From Deinandra increscens subsp. villosa (taxonomy: Eukaryota; Streptophyta; Magnoliopsida; Asterales; Asteraceae), in contig JBCNJP010000003.1 of NCBI GenBank assembly GCA_039602395.1, positions 22,117,896-22,181,895 of the forward strand: a stretch of 64,000 nucleotides of DNA, written 5' to 3'. Within the stretch, counting starts at the first letter, position 1, and every line of letters begins with the position of its first letter. Both the position numbers and the translations under genes were made by a program. Of this stretch, positions 23,121-34,253 are shown in pieces. The notes beneath the pieces were generated by a model. The model ran no database searches, was not told the DNA's origin, and saw nothing but the letters and a program-made list of their open reading frames with translations.

Positions 23121-25560
23121 TTGGCATTTCTTCTTGATTCTGTGCTTTGCAAATCCAAAAAGATTTCTAGTTGATTTGTGATCAAGATATTGTCTGAATT
23201 CTTCAAACAATACATTCTGATATGTATTTTTTAGTTCCTGAACACCATATATATATATATATTGTCGTTTCCCCAACAACAATTGTTGAAGATTAAGCAA
23301 TAAGAATATGAAACTACGATCACAATTGTGAAATCTTCCATTTAATTCCCTAATATTCTTACCCGTACTGTGATCGCAATGTACTCAAACTCACCAATGC
23401 TACCTGCATCATGAGCAAAAAAAACACAATTACCTAGATTAATCACTTAATCTAGCGACAAAAATAATTCAAAAGTTATAAAATAATGAACCTGAAGTGG
23501 AAAACCATGTGTTTGCATAACCATTTAATGGAATTCAATCTTTAATGGAACGAATAGAGATGCAAAGACATTGATAAACAAAACTGTTGGAACTGTTTTG
23601 ATTTTCAGAGGATTAAGGCATGTCAAAACTTATCATTGCAGCATGGTTTTAAAATCTTAACCTGACCATGTTGTTTGTAAAATTTAGCATAACAATACCA
23701 TTAATATGTGTTCGATTAATTTACCAAAACAATTGGGATTAGGCGAAAGGCTATATGCTATCTTTCAAGTGGATTTAAGACCACTAACGGGTCGGTTTTT
23801 ACCATCTGAACAGAAGAAAAAGTTCTTAATCCTTAAGGTGTAATTGGGTTGAGCACATGCCTTGTTTTGGGTCTGGTTTCCTTTTGTTCTTGTTGGTTTC
23901 TGGTTCACTGATTCGAAGCTCTTTTTTGTCTTCGGACCCTGTGACTGTCCAGGAACAAATGTGAATCATTTACAAACGATATAGCATTCTCAATAAAGAG
24001 GACTTAAGAACAGTGAATAAGCAAAAACATAAAGTTGTAACATGACTGTATTGAGAAGACAACTTCTTTACAAATCGTAAAATACTACTCACCTTCCTTA
24101 TTGATATCAGCCCCTTCATCACCCGTTTTAAAAACCTCATTCATTAATCTTAAAGTTATGTTTCCTTTTTGCCCATATTCCCCTTTGAAATCTGGCTGGA
24201 ACAAAAAAGAATATCAATTGAAATATCAAAATCCTTATTCAAAAGAGGAAGAATGTAAATATAAACATATAAGTTAGGACATCATCAAACATTTTTTTGG
24301 TACATCGGTTTAATGAACTGATTTGAACAGATTGTTTGAAAGGGTCAGGACATAAATGTTTAAAAATTTTGTGTTTCTCTTTAAAAGAAATGCAGTAACA
24401 GTTGCAAGCCACATAAATTACTAAGCTTTGTGAGCTTAGAAATAAGCAATAGAGATGAATACATACCAACATAGATCAGAGGGGAGAAAGATATGCCTGC
24501 AAGAAAAGAAAAAAAACAAAATCAGTACCTTTTTGTCCGTTATCTCGTTATACATTTTCTCAATTAGAACTAATTTTACACCAAGAACTTGATTGAGTTG
24601 TAGAAAATCAGTACCAGATAAAATAAAAGTCTACAACTTATGCAACTTCCAGTATATAACATAAGGTTCAAAAGAAAAGTTGTTTTTGCTGTGACGTTCT
24701 AAGAAATTGGTCATTAGCCTTCTTGAACCAATTCTTACAAAATCATTCATGCTTCTAACTAAATATGTACCCGTAGGTTTGTTACATGTCCCAAATATGA
24801 TGGCTTTGTCAATTATCCCTTCCTTAACTCGGCTACTCCTCAAACCGCCACTCTGCACCAGGCTTCTTCTTTGGGCCACTCTCTACAGGGTCTGTACATG
24901 ATTACGTACAATAATTAAGCACACAAACTCTAATTTTGTAATAATTACAGCACCTAATCACCGCTGCAGTTTCATTTGTAGTCAGAAATTACAAACCATA
25001 ACTTTTAATAATTTGGCCAATCCTTCCTCAAGACTGTACTTTCTAAACTATTCATGTGGAAGTCGGTTTTTCTTCAAAACAAAAAGTATGTATCATGCCT
25101 ATCTAAAGTCTGTTGAGTTCTTTGTGACAAACATGGTGCTACAACTCATAAAAAGGAGTAGCTAACTAACTGAATATTTTTTATATATATTTTATTATTA
25201 CAATTAACTCAAAATGAAAATATGTATTTAGGCGTGTAACCCCCAACTCTTACCTACTTCCATTTCAAATATCATACCACGATTTGAACTACTAATCTAT
25301 AGTAGCTTAACTCCATCATGGGCAAAATTTAACACTCTAGTAGGATCCATAACGTCTTTAGCAAGATGTAATTTATAATCTTCGATATATATTCTAACAC
25401 CATAGTTTTAAACACCATGTTAAAATGACCATTAACACATTAAAGAAGCCCTCAAGTTTTTTTCATACACAATAAAAAAAATATTCTCTCTGTATATTAT
25501 CGAGTTTTCAAAAGTATTTAACTATAATTCTCACTTTCAAATCTGTTCAACTGCTGAAGA
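23121..25560. other. Stretch without identifiable gene; possible minus-strand captured exons
   Basis: A minus-strand frame at 24631-24879 has moderately gene-like composition (GGLRSSRVKEGIIDKAIIFG..., MNDFVRIGSRRLMTNFLE), but I cannot assign it. Other segments look like introns. It could be cargo of the minus-strand Helitron ending at 23082. Confidence 0.3.
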
Positions 25561-27264
25561 ATCGCTCTGCCATACATCTTCAATGAGAAACCGATAAACC
25601 GGAGACAATTTGTCGTAGAGATTCCCCCTCTGAATAAGCTTCTTCTGTTCTCGTTGCTCCAGTTCGAGATCCAAGTGTTCCGCACCTCACTCGGTTCACA
25701 CGATTGGGTACAATACTGAGAAAATGCTGAACATCGGAGTCATAACCGCAACAAACTGAATCAGATAAACCAATCAATCATCGAACATGCTCTAACTCCG
25801 AATAATCGACCCGATATCCAAATCCATAATAATTCCTCTTATTTCTCTAAATCTCTCCAAAAACATCAAGCCGGAAGCGTAAAAATCTGATGCGGAGAGT
25901 CGAACCGTCGCGATCGGTTGCCTAGAGAAACCAGATAAATAATCTTGAAATCGGACAATCTTGCGAAAAACCGGAAGCCGGATGCTGACAGTTGTGAATG
26001 ATCCATAAATAAATCTTGTGTTCCGCGTGACTAGGTTGGATGCGAAAATAAACATAATTGTCAAATCTGAGAAAAATTGAGATCCCGAGCGAAAATAATC
26101 AAAACCGGAGTCTTCGTAATTTTGGGCGAAGAAAACTGAGCTCGGAATAAAATTCCGTGAAAAATTCTAAGAAATACTGGCGAAAATGGCTCAATCTGAA
26201 AAATTCCGTCAATTCTCGACAAGAAACGGCTCTCCGAGATATTTAACGGATAAATTTCATAATTAACTGAGATTCCAGTTAAACCGATTAGTTGACATCC
26301 GCGCTGCATCCACTAGAAAAATGAACCGTGAGATATAACGAGAAAGCTACATAATTAACCGGATAATAAAGCTAACCCGTCAGTGATCGATAGCAAACGT
26401 TGCGCGCGACGTCAATAAACAAGAACCCCATTAAAATGAAATAAATCCTTGACATAATAAAAATTTTCTGAAATTTCACTCGCGGCATTATCTCGTTCGT
26501 CTCGTTAAAAACTGATAAGAAAAAAAGCCCGCATTTAACGAAAAATGCTGAAAATATAATTATTAGAAATAAAATTCCCTCAAGAAAAACCACAATCCTT
26601 GTGAAAATTAATTAACCAATCAGATTTTGGATTCAAATCAGATCCAACGGTTAGAAATAATGCAGATCTAAGGGTGTAGGGGCTGGATCCGCGTTTGTTG
26701 TTGTCGACCAATCAAAGATCAGCAGAGAAATCACAAAGACAGATCCTACGGTCATCACCAGATTGATCTAACGGTTAGGAGGGAGGATCCAGGTGCAGGG
26801 GACTGTCAGCCAATTAGAGGCCGACAATGATTCAGCCATTAACGGCTCTTTTATTGACCAGGGGCCCACGCGCTTTACATCCCTCCAATAGCGAATCCGC
26901 CAACAATAAAGGCTGCAGCGGTTCCTTGCAGCTGGCGGGACCCACACTCATTTCTTTCTACCAATCGGAATTCAACAAGGAGAAAGGAGGTCTCGGTCAA
27001 CCGACAAGGAGAGAGAACATTCTCCAGCAGCCTATTAGCTATTGCCACGTCATCATCTTCCTGAAATTCATCCGATCAACCCCGAAGAACCCTAAACTCG
27101 CCGGAAAATACAAACCATCGCCGGAAAACCATGAAATCGACATATCTCCATGAATACTTGACGAAAACTCACGAATTTTATGCTCGTTGGACTCCTGAGA
27201 CGATCCTCTACAACCCTGGACGAACAAAATCCATCGAAACGATCTCGAGCAAAAACCCATAAAC

Positions 27265-27451
27265 AAGTCCGCTAACCCCAGAAGTCCGCTAAAGCCTTCC
27301 AGAAGTCCGCTAAAGGGTAGAGAAGTTCGCTAAGACACTTCTCAAGTCCGCTAAGGACTCAAGTTCGCTAAGGCATGCTTCAAGTTCGCTAAAACTGATG
27401 AAGTCCGCTAAGAGGAGAACAAGTCCGCTAAGAACTCAACAAGTCCGCTAA
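27265..27451 (-). repeat. Ten-copy array of an 11-bp motif at ~20-bp period
   Basis: AAGT(C/T)CGCTAA (minus strand TTAGCG(G/A)ACTT) starts at 27265, 27282, 27303, 27323, 27344, 27361, 27382, 27401, 27421 and 27441. Spacings are 17-21 bp, mostly 20 or 21. The 6-10 bp between motifs are all different. Only position 5 of the motif varies (7 C, 3 T). It lies inside the internal region of the minus-strand LTR element. Function unknown. Confidence 0.95.
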
Positions 27452-28167
27452 GCACATCTTCATATCTTCAAAACACTTAGAGCAAATCTGGAAAATTGAT
27501 GAACATGAAGAAACCCTTACTTTGGTGAACTTGAATCTGCCCAAAAACGATAGGAAAACCCGTTATGATGCACGATATGTGAAGCTAAACCATTCATGAC
27601 CATGTTGTGGCCACCAACACTCCATAAACAGTAGCAAATCGGATCAAAAACAGTCTTCAAATTCTGGAAATCTTCAAGAACACGAAGAACACCATGAAAC
27701 ACACACTAGTGTGTGTTTTTCCAGATCTGCCCAAACGGTTGAGAATCAGACGAAATGGATGCTTCCAATGGATCCGGAACGCGTTTTCCACTGAGAATCA
27801 TACCTCACTTCATCCGAAAACATGAAGAAATCGCCCAGAAAACGAAGAATCAAACCCAAAATTCTTCAAAAACCCCAAAAACGGGAAAAACTCTAACAGC
27901 TTACAAAAATCAGCTCGGATCTTCAATTTTCTCACTGATTTGAACAAGATAGAAGATAAACAATCATCAGATAGACTCCATGAACAATAACCTAACATCT
28001 AACAACATCAGATCTGTCCAGAATCCATCAAAAATGAAGAAAAATATAGAAAAAAGTCTCAAAAGATGAGTTTTCAAATCTTCACCCATTCAAGCTCAAA
28101 ATCCAGATTCGAGTGACCAGATTCATCGTGAGACGAAATCTGATCGGTTACCCGCTCTGATACCATT

Positions 28168-28804
28168 TGTCAGGACCGATTCTCACATCAAGAATCCTGA
28201 TCTTGAGCAAGAACAAAGGTTCGGATGAGAAAAACCCAAAAAAATGAGAATGAAGATGAAGATGAGAAGAATCATAGATAATCATAAACATGAGAAAGAT
28301 GATGAACAAACAAGTCGAATGATTTCATTAATCGAATGATTACAATCAAGAAATCATGACAAACACTCTCTCATGGAAATCCATGACTCACTCTCTCTCT
28401 CTAGAATGGAAATCTCACACTCTACAAGAAAATCATCATCTCCACACTCAGAGACTCTTTCTTGTAATGGGCACCCTCACTATATATATAGTGAGGGTGA
28501 CTAACAACAGAAAAACATAAATAACTGAACAAAATTACAAGAAAGATAAATAACATAAATATTAATTAAATCAAAGTTGATTTAATTAATCCGAAGCTTG
28601 ACTCGCTCGAACCGATCTTCCGTTGACTTTTACGTTGACCGTTGACCCGAACGGTTGACTTTTCCAGAAAACGGTCTTCGGTCCAAACTGCAAGCCTCGA
28701 GCATCACAACCCGCGTCTCTGAATCAATTCACATGGATTCTTCAGTCGAATGCTTCGGTAAACAGATTTGATGGCGTCAGTCACATAGATTTTAAGTTCC
28801 AACA
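28168..28804 (-). repeat. LTR of the minus-strand element
   Basis: A 637-bp LTR with TG...CA ends on the minus strand, directly abutting a primer-binding site, so it is the 5' LTR. A perfect 28-bp palindrome (28472-28499) carries the TATATATATA core, a good candidate for the LTR TATA box. Flanking plus-strand sequence after 28804 resembles a minus-strand gene leader. Confidence 0.75.
28472..28499. promoter_or_regulatory. Perfect 28-bp palindrome containing the LTR TATA core
   Basis: CACCCTCACTATAT followed by its exact reverse complement. The central TATATATATA would serve as TATA box on either strand. Position ~330 bp inside the LTR fits a U3 core promoter. Confidence 0.7.
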
Positions 28805-29517
28805 ATGAGTGGTTACCATGAGTCGGTGAGATGAGAGATTGACGTGATTTGATGCCGAAAACGAACCAAAAATTCAATGCAAACTCTGAGCACGCACGCT
28901 TATAATTCTCACTTCAGTCAACTCCTGATTGCTCGTCAGAGTTTCGTGATCACAGTGGTGTGATCGTTGGTGGTCGAATGGTGGTGGTTTGCCGAAATTT
29001 CTTTAGTTCCGGTGGGGAGTTTTTGCGCCGGTTAGAGAGGAAACGAGAGAGAGAGAGAGAGAGAGAGAGGTGATTGTGAATGATCAAAATGGTGGTGGTG
29101 GGGTGATCAATATAGATTAATTGCAACTATAATTGGAGATTAATCACCATTGAATCGGTGAAAGTCGATTATCGAATTCGAAAGGGAGTTGTCGATGGTT
29201 ACATACTGAAGTCTTAAAAATTGACTTCCCCTAATGACAGGAAAGGTCCCTCCCATAATACCTATTAGAAAATTAGGTTTGGATGATTACAAGATGGGTC
29301 CTTACAGGTTTAATTAGTTAAAAATAAGTTTAGAAAATAGCAAAGTTAGTCCCTTCAAGTTAGAAAAAGGTTAACGAACTCTAAAAGAGTTAATAGGACT
29401 AACAGGGATGATGGAAGTACGTATGCGTGCATGGATAAATAGAACGTAAAACGTTTAGAAAGTGTAAACCCTAATTTTCTCACATAAAATAATAAATCAT
29501 ATTTTTATAATTACTTC
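28805..29517 (-). promoter_or_regulatory. Possible minus-strand gene leader with GA/CT repeat
   Basis: Read on the minus strand, 29069-29046 is a CT repeat followed by CCGG-rich, CACCACCATT-like sequence typical of plant 5' leaders, running up to the LTR at 28804. No start codon or protein could be assigned, and the expected gene body on the far side of the LTR element was not recognised. 29100-29517 is otherwise featureless. Confidence 0.25.
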
Positions 29518-29532
29518 TTTAAGTTCACATAA

Positions 29533-29738
29533 CCAATGATCCTCTAGCCCAATTGGCTAGTGGGAGGTATCCAAAGACATTATAAATGGGAGGTCTTGGG
29601 TTCAAGTCCCACTTGTAACAAAAAATAAAAAAAATGGGGGTTATAGGTTGGGCTAGGGGGTTTTCTCACCTATAGTGAGTTTCTTCCTGATGGGTATTGG
29701 AGATGATCAGGTAGGTGGTGTAATGTCCCCGTTAGTGA
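29533..29738 (+). mobile_element. tRNA-derived SINE with perfect 15-bp target duplication
   Basis: A-box-like TAGCCCAATTGGCTAGTGGG (29545-29564) and B box GGGTTCAAGTCCC near 29599, followed by a G-rich body. The flanks carry an exact TTTAAGTTCACATAA duplication (29518-29532 and 29739-29753). Body sequence and 3' end differ from the SINE at 108-362, so this is a second family. It lacks the GCCGTTC tail and ends without a long A tract. Confidence 0.88.
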
Positions 29739-29753
29739 TTTAAGTTCACATAA

Positions 29754-31171
29754 AATCTCAGATATAAATCTATAATTTATATAACTAAAACTCACATAAA
29801 ATCATAGAATAATTCATGTGAATTTATATATAAGTATCTCACATAAAAGTCATAACTTCAATTGTCACATAAAATAACCAAACGTTCACATGAAATCATA
29901 GAATATGAAACTTCTAGATTTAAGTGCATGCGTGATGGTTATGCAAAACCCTAATTTTCTAAGGTCAACACAGTCAACACATAAATGTTCACACAACATT
30001 TATAATAGTTTGAGTTCAGTTAAGTCAGGAAAAAGACCTGAAAAGACAGTTTGTCACAACATGTAACCTATGCATTAGGAGTGGTACAAAAAGCAATAAA
30101 ATTTACACTTTTTTAACATCCTAATGTTTATAAGGTAATATATATCATATCGGATTTGTGGATATCTAAACTACTAGTTTTTTCTAGAATCTCCATCCAA
30201 ATTAAAAATTCAAATATCTGAATTTTTGGAAAATTTTATTTTGTAATTCTCAGTTTTTCATTCGAATGTTTGAATTTAGAATGCACACGCCTAGTCTATG
30301 CTGCCTAGCATTTTAGGAAAAACTTGTTTACTCTCATGTATGGTGTGCATAAATTGTATGCCACTGGAAGTCGGTCTACAGAAGAACTCTTACCATATAA
30401 CATAATAACCTCATTGCAAAAGTAATGTAGACTTTCACGTGAGGTTCGCTCAGGCGTGGCCTAATACTCATTATACATATCTGAAACATTACCGTTTGCT
30501 AGTTGTTAAATAGCCGGTATACACTTCTATAACAACATGATATAAGATTTGATTAGGGTTAACAAGTATAAGCCCTAATCTTGAAACTATTCGAAGTTTC
30601 TCTCCATGTCTCCAACTATTCATAGAAATGGTCCTTTCGACATCCTACACCTCCTTTTGAACACGCCTTCACCAAATATTGAATTTTCGGCAAAGTAAGT
30701 TTGAAGGAGACATTCTTCTCCAACTTCAAAATCACAAATTACAAAAGTTCTCGACCTACGATATCCTCCTCATCACTGACTTGAACAACGCCAATGAGAA
30801 ATTGCAAGTGTCAAAGATTTATATTACTTAACAGAAGTTGAGACTTGATGACGATGTTGAGCTACATAATGGTGCAAGTGTAAATGGTTCCATATTACAG
30901 AGTTGTATTAAATATATAAGGGATTTACATTTTAAGTTTGGTGTAAAAATTCCGGCTCATTTATATAGTGTTGTTATTAAACAAATATTATTTTTTTAAA
31001 TAACAAGCAACGTCTACTTCCAATGACTATTTAGGCCTCGGAGTATGTAGATCTATTTCAATATGCAACTTGGGCGGTACCACAAGGAACATGCCAATGT
31101 TTCTACATATCTTGTGAGGTATCAAGCTTTACCCCAAACACACATCATTCATTCTAAGAATTAGGTTAAAA
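29754..31171. other. Gene-free stretch
   Basis: AT-rich; several ACATAAAATC repeats near 29745-29900. I see no coding, RNA or element signature. Confidence 0.45.
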
Positions 31172-31533
31172 TAAAAGATTGGGAAAAAGACGAAATGCCA
31201 AAGTGAAATTAAAATGGTACCATTTTGCCCATTTGAAAGTCAATGTCCCCAAAATGCCCAGGTTTGAACGGTCGTCCCAATCGTATCAAGGGTCGTCACG
31301 ACCCGGCAAACTAAAACGCGACACGTGGTGTTCAGGGGTCGTCAAACGCGCCACGTGGATACTCAGGGGTCGCCACGACCCCACACGTGAAAAAAACGAC
31401 TGTGCACCTTAATATTAATATTATAAATTAAGCAACAAAATTTTGTTGGGGGTGTTACCCAACAATTACATAAACACTAGCAAATAACATAACATTACAA
31501 TAAGCCCTAAAACTACCATTCCAAGTTGAAGTC

Positions 31534-31998
31534 TTACAAGATAGGCCATAAATTCCTCAACTTGAAGTCGTGGCCATATTCAACCAAGAATTCAATCTCT
31601 ATAAAATCCAACTTCTCGTCTTCATCACGTACCTTATCTTTATTTTGGCTGTATAGGCGCTTGAAACAGTCCATTTTGAACTGCATGGTCACCATCTTTG
31701 ACCAGAGCTCTTCTTGGGTTCGGATTTCAGTAGACGAACCGTATAGAAGGTGGAACTGGTTTTTCACCCTCCTCCAAAATTCGGGCGGCGGTCTCCTTCC
31801 ATCGTTGTCTTGACCTCCACGAAAGCCTGTGCAAGACACATTCCTTCTCTTTCGGTTCACGACGACATCTTTCGTTGTTTTTTGGTTAGGGTTTTTGTGG
31901 AGACGAAGGGTGACGAGTTGGTTAGGGTTAGGATTAATGGTGGGGACGAAGTTGACGTTGTTGAGGTCCATATATAGGGTTAGGGTTAGGGTTTGCAT
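31534..31998 (-). pseudogene. Harbinger-ORF1-like (Myb/SANT-type) protein fragment
   Basis: A 154-residue frame. The stretch PPEFWRRVKNQFHLLYGSST...IRTQEELWSKMVTMQFKMD, then FEYGH-like EFLVEYGHDFKLRNLWPIL, resembles the trihelix/SANT-like proteins encoded by plant PIF/Harbinger elements (often labelled 'glutathione S-transferase T3-like' in databases). Such proteins bind DNA and help the Harbinger transposase enter the nucleus. The low-complexity N-terminus partly comes from a telomere-like (TTAGGG)-rich stretch at 31970-31995. It is either MULE cargo or a nested relic. Family assignment is by eye and moderate. Confidence 0.5.
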
Positions 31999-32077
31999 GT
32001 AATTAATTCGTGGGGTGGTTAGTTGGGACGGTTGACGGGGGTAGTTGAAACGAGGAGTTGCATTGATTAAAGGTTAA

Positions 32078-32955
32078 TTTTTTTGAACGGCAAAGATATA
32101 TAAAAAAACACAACTTGCTAGCTAGAAAAACCTAGCTAAACAAGACAAAACAACAATTACAGATACAACAAAGGGTTGTCTACCCAATTGGCGCTAGACA
32201 ACGAAAACTTCCTATCTCTATTGGACATAAACAAAAACGAAAAATGCACCACAGAATCAAAGATAGGACTCGGAGACAAATCACTTCTTTTATGGACTAT
32301 CTCATTCCGAGCCTTCCACAAGAGCCAATACATGACCCTACAAATGCCGTTGATAAGAGTCTTGCGTCTTTTATTCAAGTTAGATTCTTCAATCCACCCA
32401 AAAATCACGCTAGGAGGACCAAAGATGGGTGCGTCTAAACTGAGCCAGTTACGAACACTTTGCCAAACACTACGAACCTTAGGACACGAACCGAACACAT
32501 GAGCCACAGTCTCTAAGCGTTCCTCACAAAACAAGCAGCCGAACTCACGGATATTAATCTCTTTCTCTAGCAATTTAACACGAACGGGAAGGCGATCAAG
32601 CAACAATCTCCAAACAAACACGTTCACTTTCTTTGGGACGAGTTTATTCCAAGAAGTTGAAGAGTTGTTACCCGGAAGACTAGCCTTCTCAATAGCTTTG
32701 CGAACATGCTTTACCTCGAACTCTTTGTTACCATTAAACTCCCAACCCCAAGCATCCCCGCCCGAGTTGAACGAGAACCCATTTAAAATCGTCAAAAGGT
32801 TATTCCATTGCGCCTCTTCAACCCCACCCCTAATGTCTCTTCTCCAACTCCAAACCCGAATGTTACTAATAATTCTATCCGAGACTTTACACTCTTTAAA
32901 ATTTTCGAGAGCATAAAGTCTAGGAAATTTAGAAGCAAGAGAAGAATCACCCAAC
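32078..32955 (-). mobile_element. 5'-truncated LINE fragment (zf-RVT region) inside the MULE
   Basis: The minus-strand frame 32157 to ~32955 begins LGDSSLASKFPRLYALE and continues with KLVPKKVNVFVWRLLLDRLP, then a zinc-binding CLFCEERLETVAHVFGSC and WLLWKARNEIVH, the zf-RVT C-terminus of LINE ORF2. Then come the 3' UTR, GCCGTTC and an A tail (T run 32078-32084). The reading frame is open for ~265 codons, so it is young or recently captured. The longer open frame to 33077 reads into the MULE TIR and is not LINE sequence. No clear target duplication was found, so capture by the MULE cannot be told from insertion. Confidence 0.88.
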
Positions 32956-33240
32956 ACGTGCAAAAAAAAAACGACAGTGCAAAAAAAACGGTCGTGACGA
33001 CCCCTAAACACCAAGTGTCGCGTTTTGGTTCCTCGGGTCGTGACGACCCTTGATACGGTCGGGACGACCGTGCACACATGGGCATTTTGGAGACATTGAA
33101 AAACTCATGGGCAAAATGGTACAACTTTTTGTCAACTTTGGCATTTTCGTCTTTTTCCCTAAAAGATTTCCTAAGGATGGGTAAGAAACAATCACGCGTT
33201 AACACGTGAATAAAACACACTAACACACTATGTAGAAAAA

Positions 33241-33470
33241 ATCAAGCTAACACACTGTAAAAAAAAAAAAAAGACACACTAATGCACTGTATAACTTTTG
33301 TACAATGTGTTGGCGTGTTTTTTTTCCACAGTTTGTTGTGTGTTTTTGTCCGTGTGTCATCGTGTGGTTGATTCTTGTCTTTCGTAGAAAAATAACATGC
33401 TAACACACTGTACAAAAAAAAGAATACGCTAATGCACTGTGTAATTTTTGTATAGCGTGGGCGAGTTATT
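33241..33470. repeat. Two ~70-bp direct repeats, ~155-bp period
   Basis: GCTAACACACTGTA...CTAATGCACTGT... occurs at about 33245-33315 and 33400-33465, with the intervening segment rich in GTGTGTTTTT and its complement. Cause unknown; no reading frame is conserved. Confidence 0.65.
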
Positions 33471-33594
33471 TTGCACACTGTGTTAACGGGTTTTTATTTA
33501 CGTGTCAGCGAGTGATACTTTCCGTTTTTCCTATACAAGTTAATGCAAATATTGCTATTGTTTACTTAAAATTAATTATGTATTAAACACATTA

Positions 33595-33872
33595 GGCTGT
33601 TCGTAGTGGGCGTTATATGCCCAAAATCCTCAAGATGACCCCCATATGGCGGCCCTCCACCACCCCTTAGGCGCCATGTTAGGGATTTTGACCGAGGGTG
33701 TTGTAAACATGGCGCCCCTCATTTTCATTATGTTTCATGTTTTTTTTTTCTATTGGTTCTCCCATTCTCATAACCCCTCACTACACCTCTTACCTCATAA
33801 CTCCCCATTGCCACGTCATTCGTCACAAGACACATAACTCCTAAAAGATGAGAGTTATCACTACGGATAGCC
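33595..33872. mobile_element. Tourist-like (PIF/Harbinger) MITE
   Basis: The ends read GGCTGTTCGTAGTG and, in reverse complement, GGCTATCCGTAGTG, with TTA target duplications at 33592-33594 and 33873-33875. Length 278 bp, no coding capacity. The ~62 bp on either side (33529-33593, 33876-33937) are themselves a diverged direct repeat, TATACAAGTT...TTTACTTAAAAT...GTATTAAAC. Confidence 0.8.
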
Positions 33873-33937
33873 TTATATACAAGTTTACGCAAATTTTACT
33901 ATTGTTTACTTAAAATAATTATGTATTAAACGCGTTA

Positions 33938-34253
33938 TTATGACGTCAAGTATAAAATTATCGAGTTTGGCTAACAAATGAGAAGTTTAAAACTATAGTG
34001 GTCACATCTAGAAAATGAGAAAACTTTTGTTGCCAAAACTGACATCTCACCTACATGTATGTAAGATTAGTGGGATCTATGGATATATCTTGCTTACATA
34101 TATATATACGCCTATGGATACGGATACGGGTATATAGAGAGAGAGAATAACGCAGATTTCTATATAAACCCATGGCTGCCAAACCCAAAGTTTCTCAAAT
34201 TTGAGAAAATAGGGGCGAGGTTTTTGTTCAACGATAACGATAGGAGAGAGAAA
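33938..34253 (+). promoter_or_regulatory. Promoter and 5' UTR of the NDRG/SF21-like gene
   Basis: The ~300 bp before the start codon include a TATATATATA run near 34099, a GAGAGAGAG pyrimidine/purine tract near 34137, and CTATATAAACC at about 34162, the best TATA box. Transcription would then start around 34190-34200, giving a ~55-bp leader. An upstream ATG at 34172 (ATGGCTGCC) is out of frame and soon closed. Confidence 0.45.

Larger units (their letters stand above)
25561..28804 (-). mobile_element. Minus-strand LTR retrotransposon, one LTR recognised, non-autonomous
   Basis: On the minus strand an LTR (28168-28804) runs from TGTTGGAACTT to CCTGACA. Two bases later comes TGGTATCAGAGCGGG (28151-28165), a primer-binding site complementary to initiator Met tRNA. 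The internal region continues leftward. It has a higher GC content than its neighbours, an array of TTAGCGGACTT motifs (27265-27451), and no gag, protease, integrase or RT motif that I can see, so it is a large non-autonomous derivative or a heavily decayed element. No matching left-hand LTR was found; the left limit given is approximate and marks only where composition changes. Confidence 0.65.
31181..33159. mobile_element. Mutator-like element (MULE) with long inverted repeats and nested cargo
   Basis: Both ends read inward GGGAAAAAGACGAAA(A)TGCC and remain alignable for ~200 bp (31181-31410 and 32950-33159), and an exact 9-bp duplication TAAAAGATT flanks it (31172-31180 and 33160-33168). 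Long TIRs plus a 9-bp duplication define MULEs. Both TIRs contain copies of the odd palindrome GGGTCGTCACGACCC and variants. No MURA transposase is present. Inside are a minus-strand Myb/SANT-like frame (31534-31998) and a minus-strand LINE 3' fragment (32078-32955), so it is a non-autonomous, Pack-MULE-like or nested structure. Confidence 0.88.

Noticed and set aside
24631..24879. Possible mitochondrial or chloroplast membrane-protein fragment on the minus strand
   Set aside because: I could not match it to any family with confidence; left as unassigned.
27265..27451. CRISPR-like look of the regularly spaced motif array
   Set aside because: Repeats are 11 bp and spacers 6-10 bp, in a plant retroelement; CRISPR arrays need ~23-47-bp repeats and similar spacers plus cas genes.
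31970..31995. Telomere-like TTAGGG repeats
   Set aside because: Only four GGTTAG/TTAGGG units, not the plant TTTAGGG repeat, within a MULE; too short to call an interstitial telomere.
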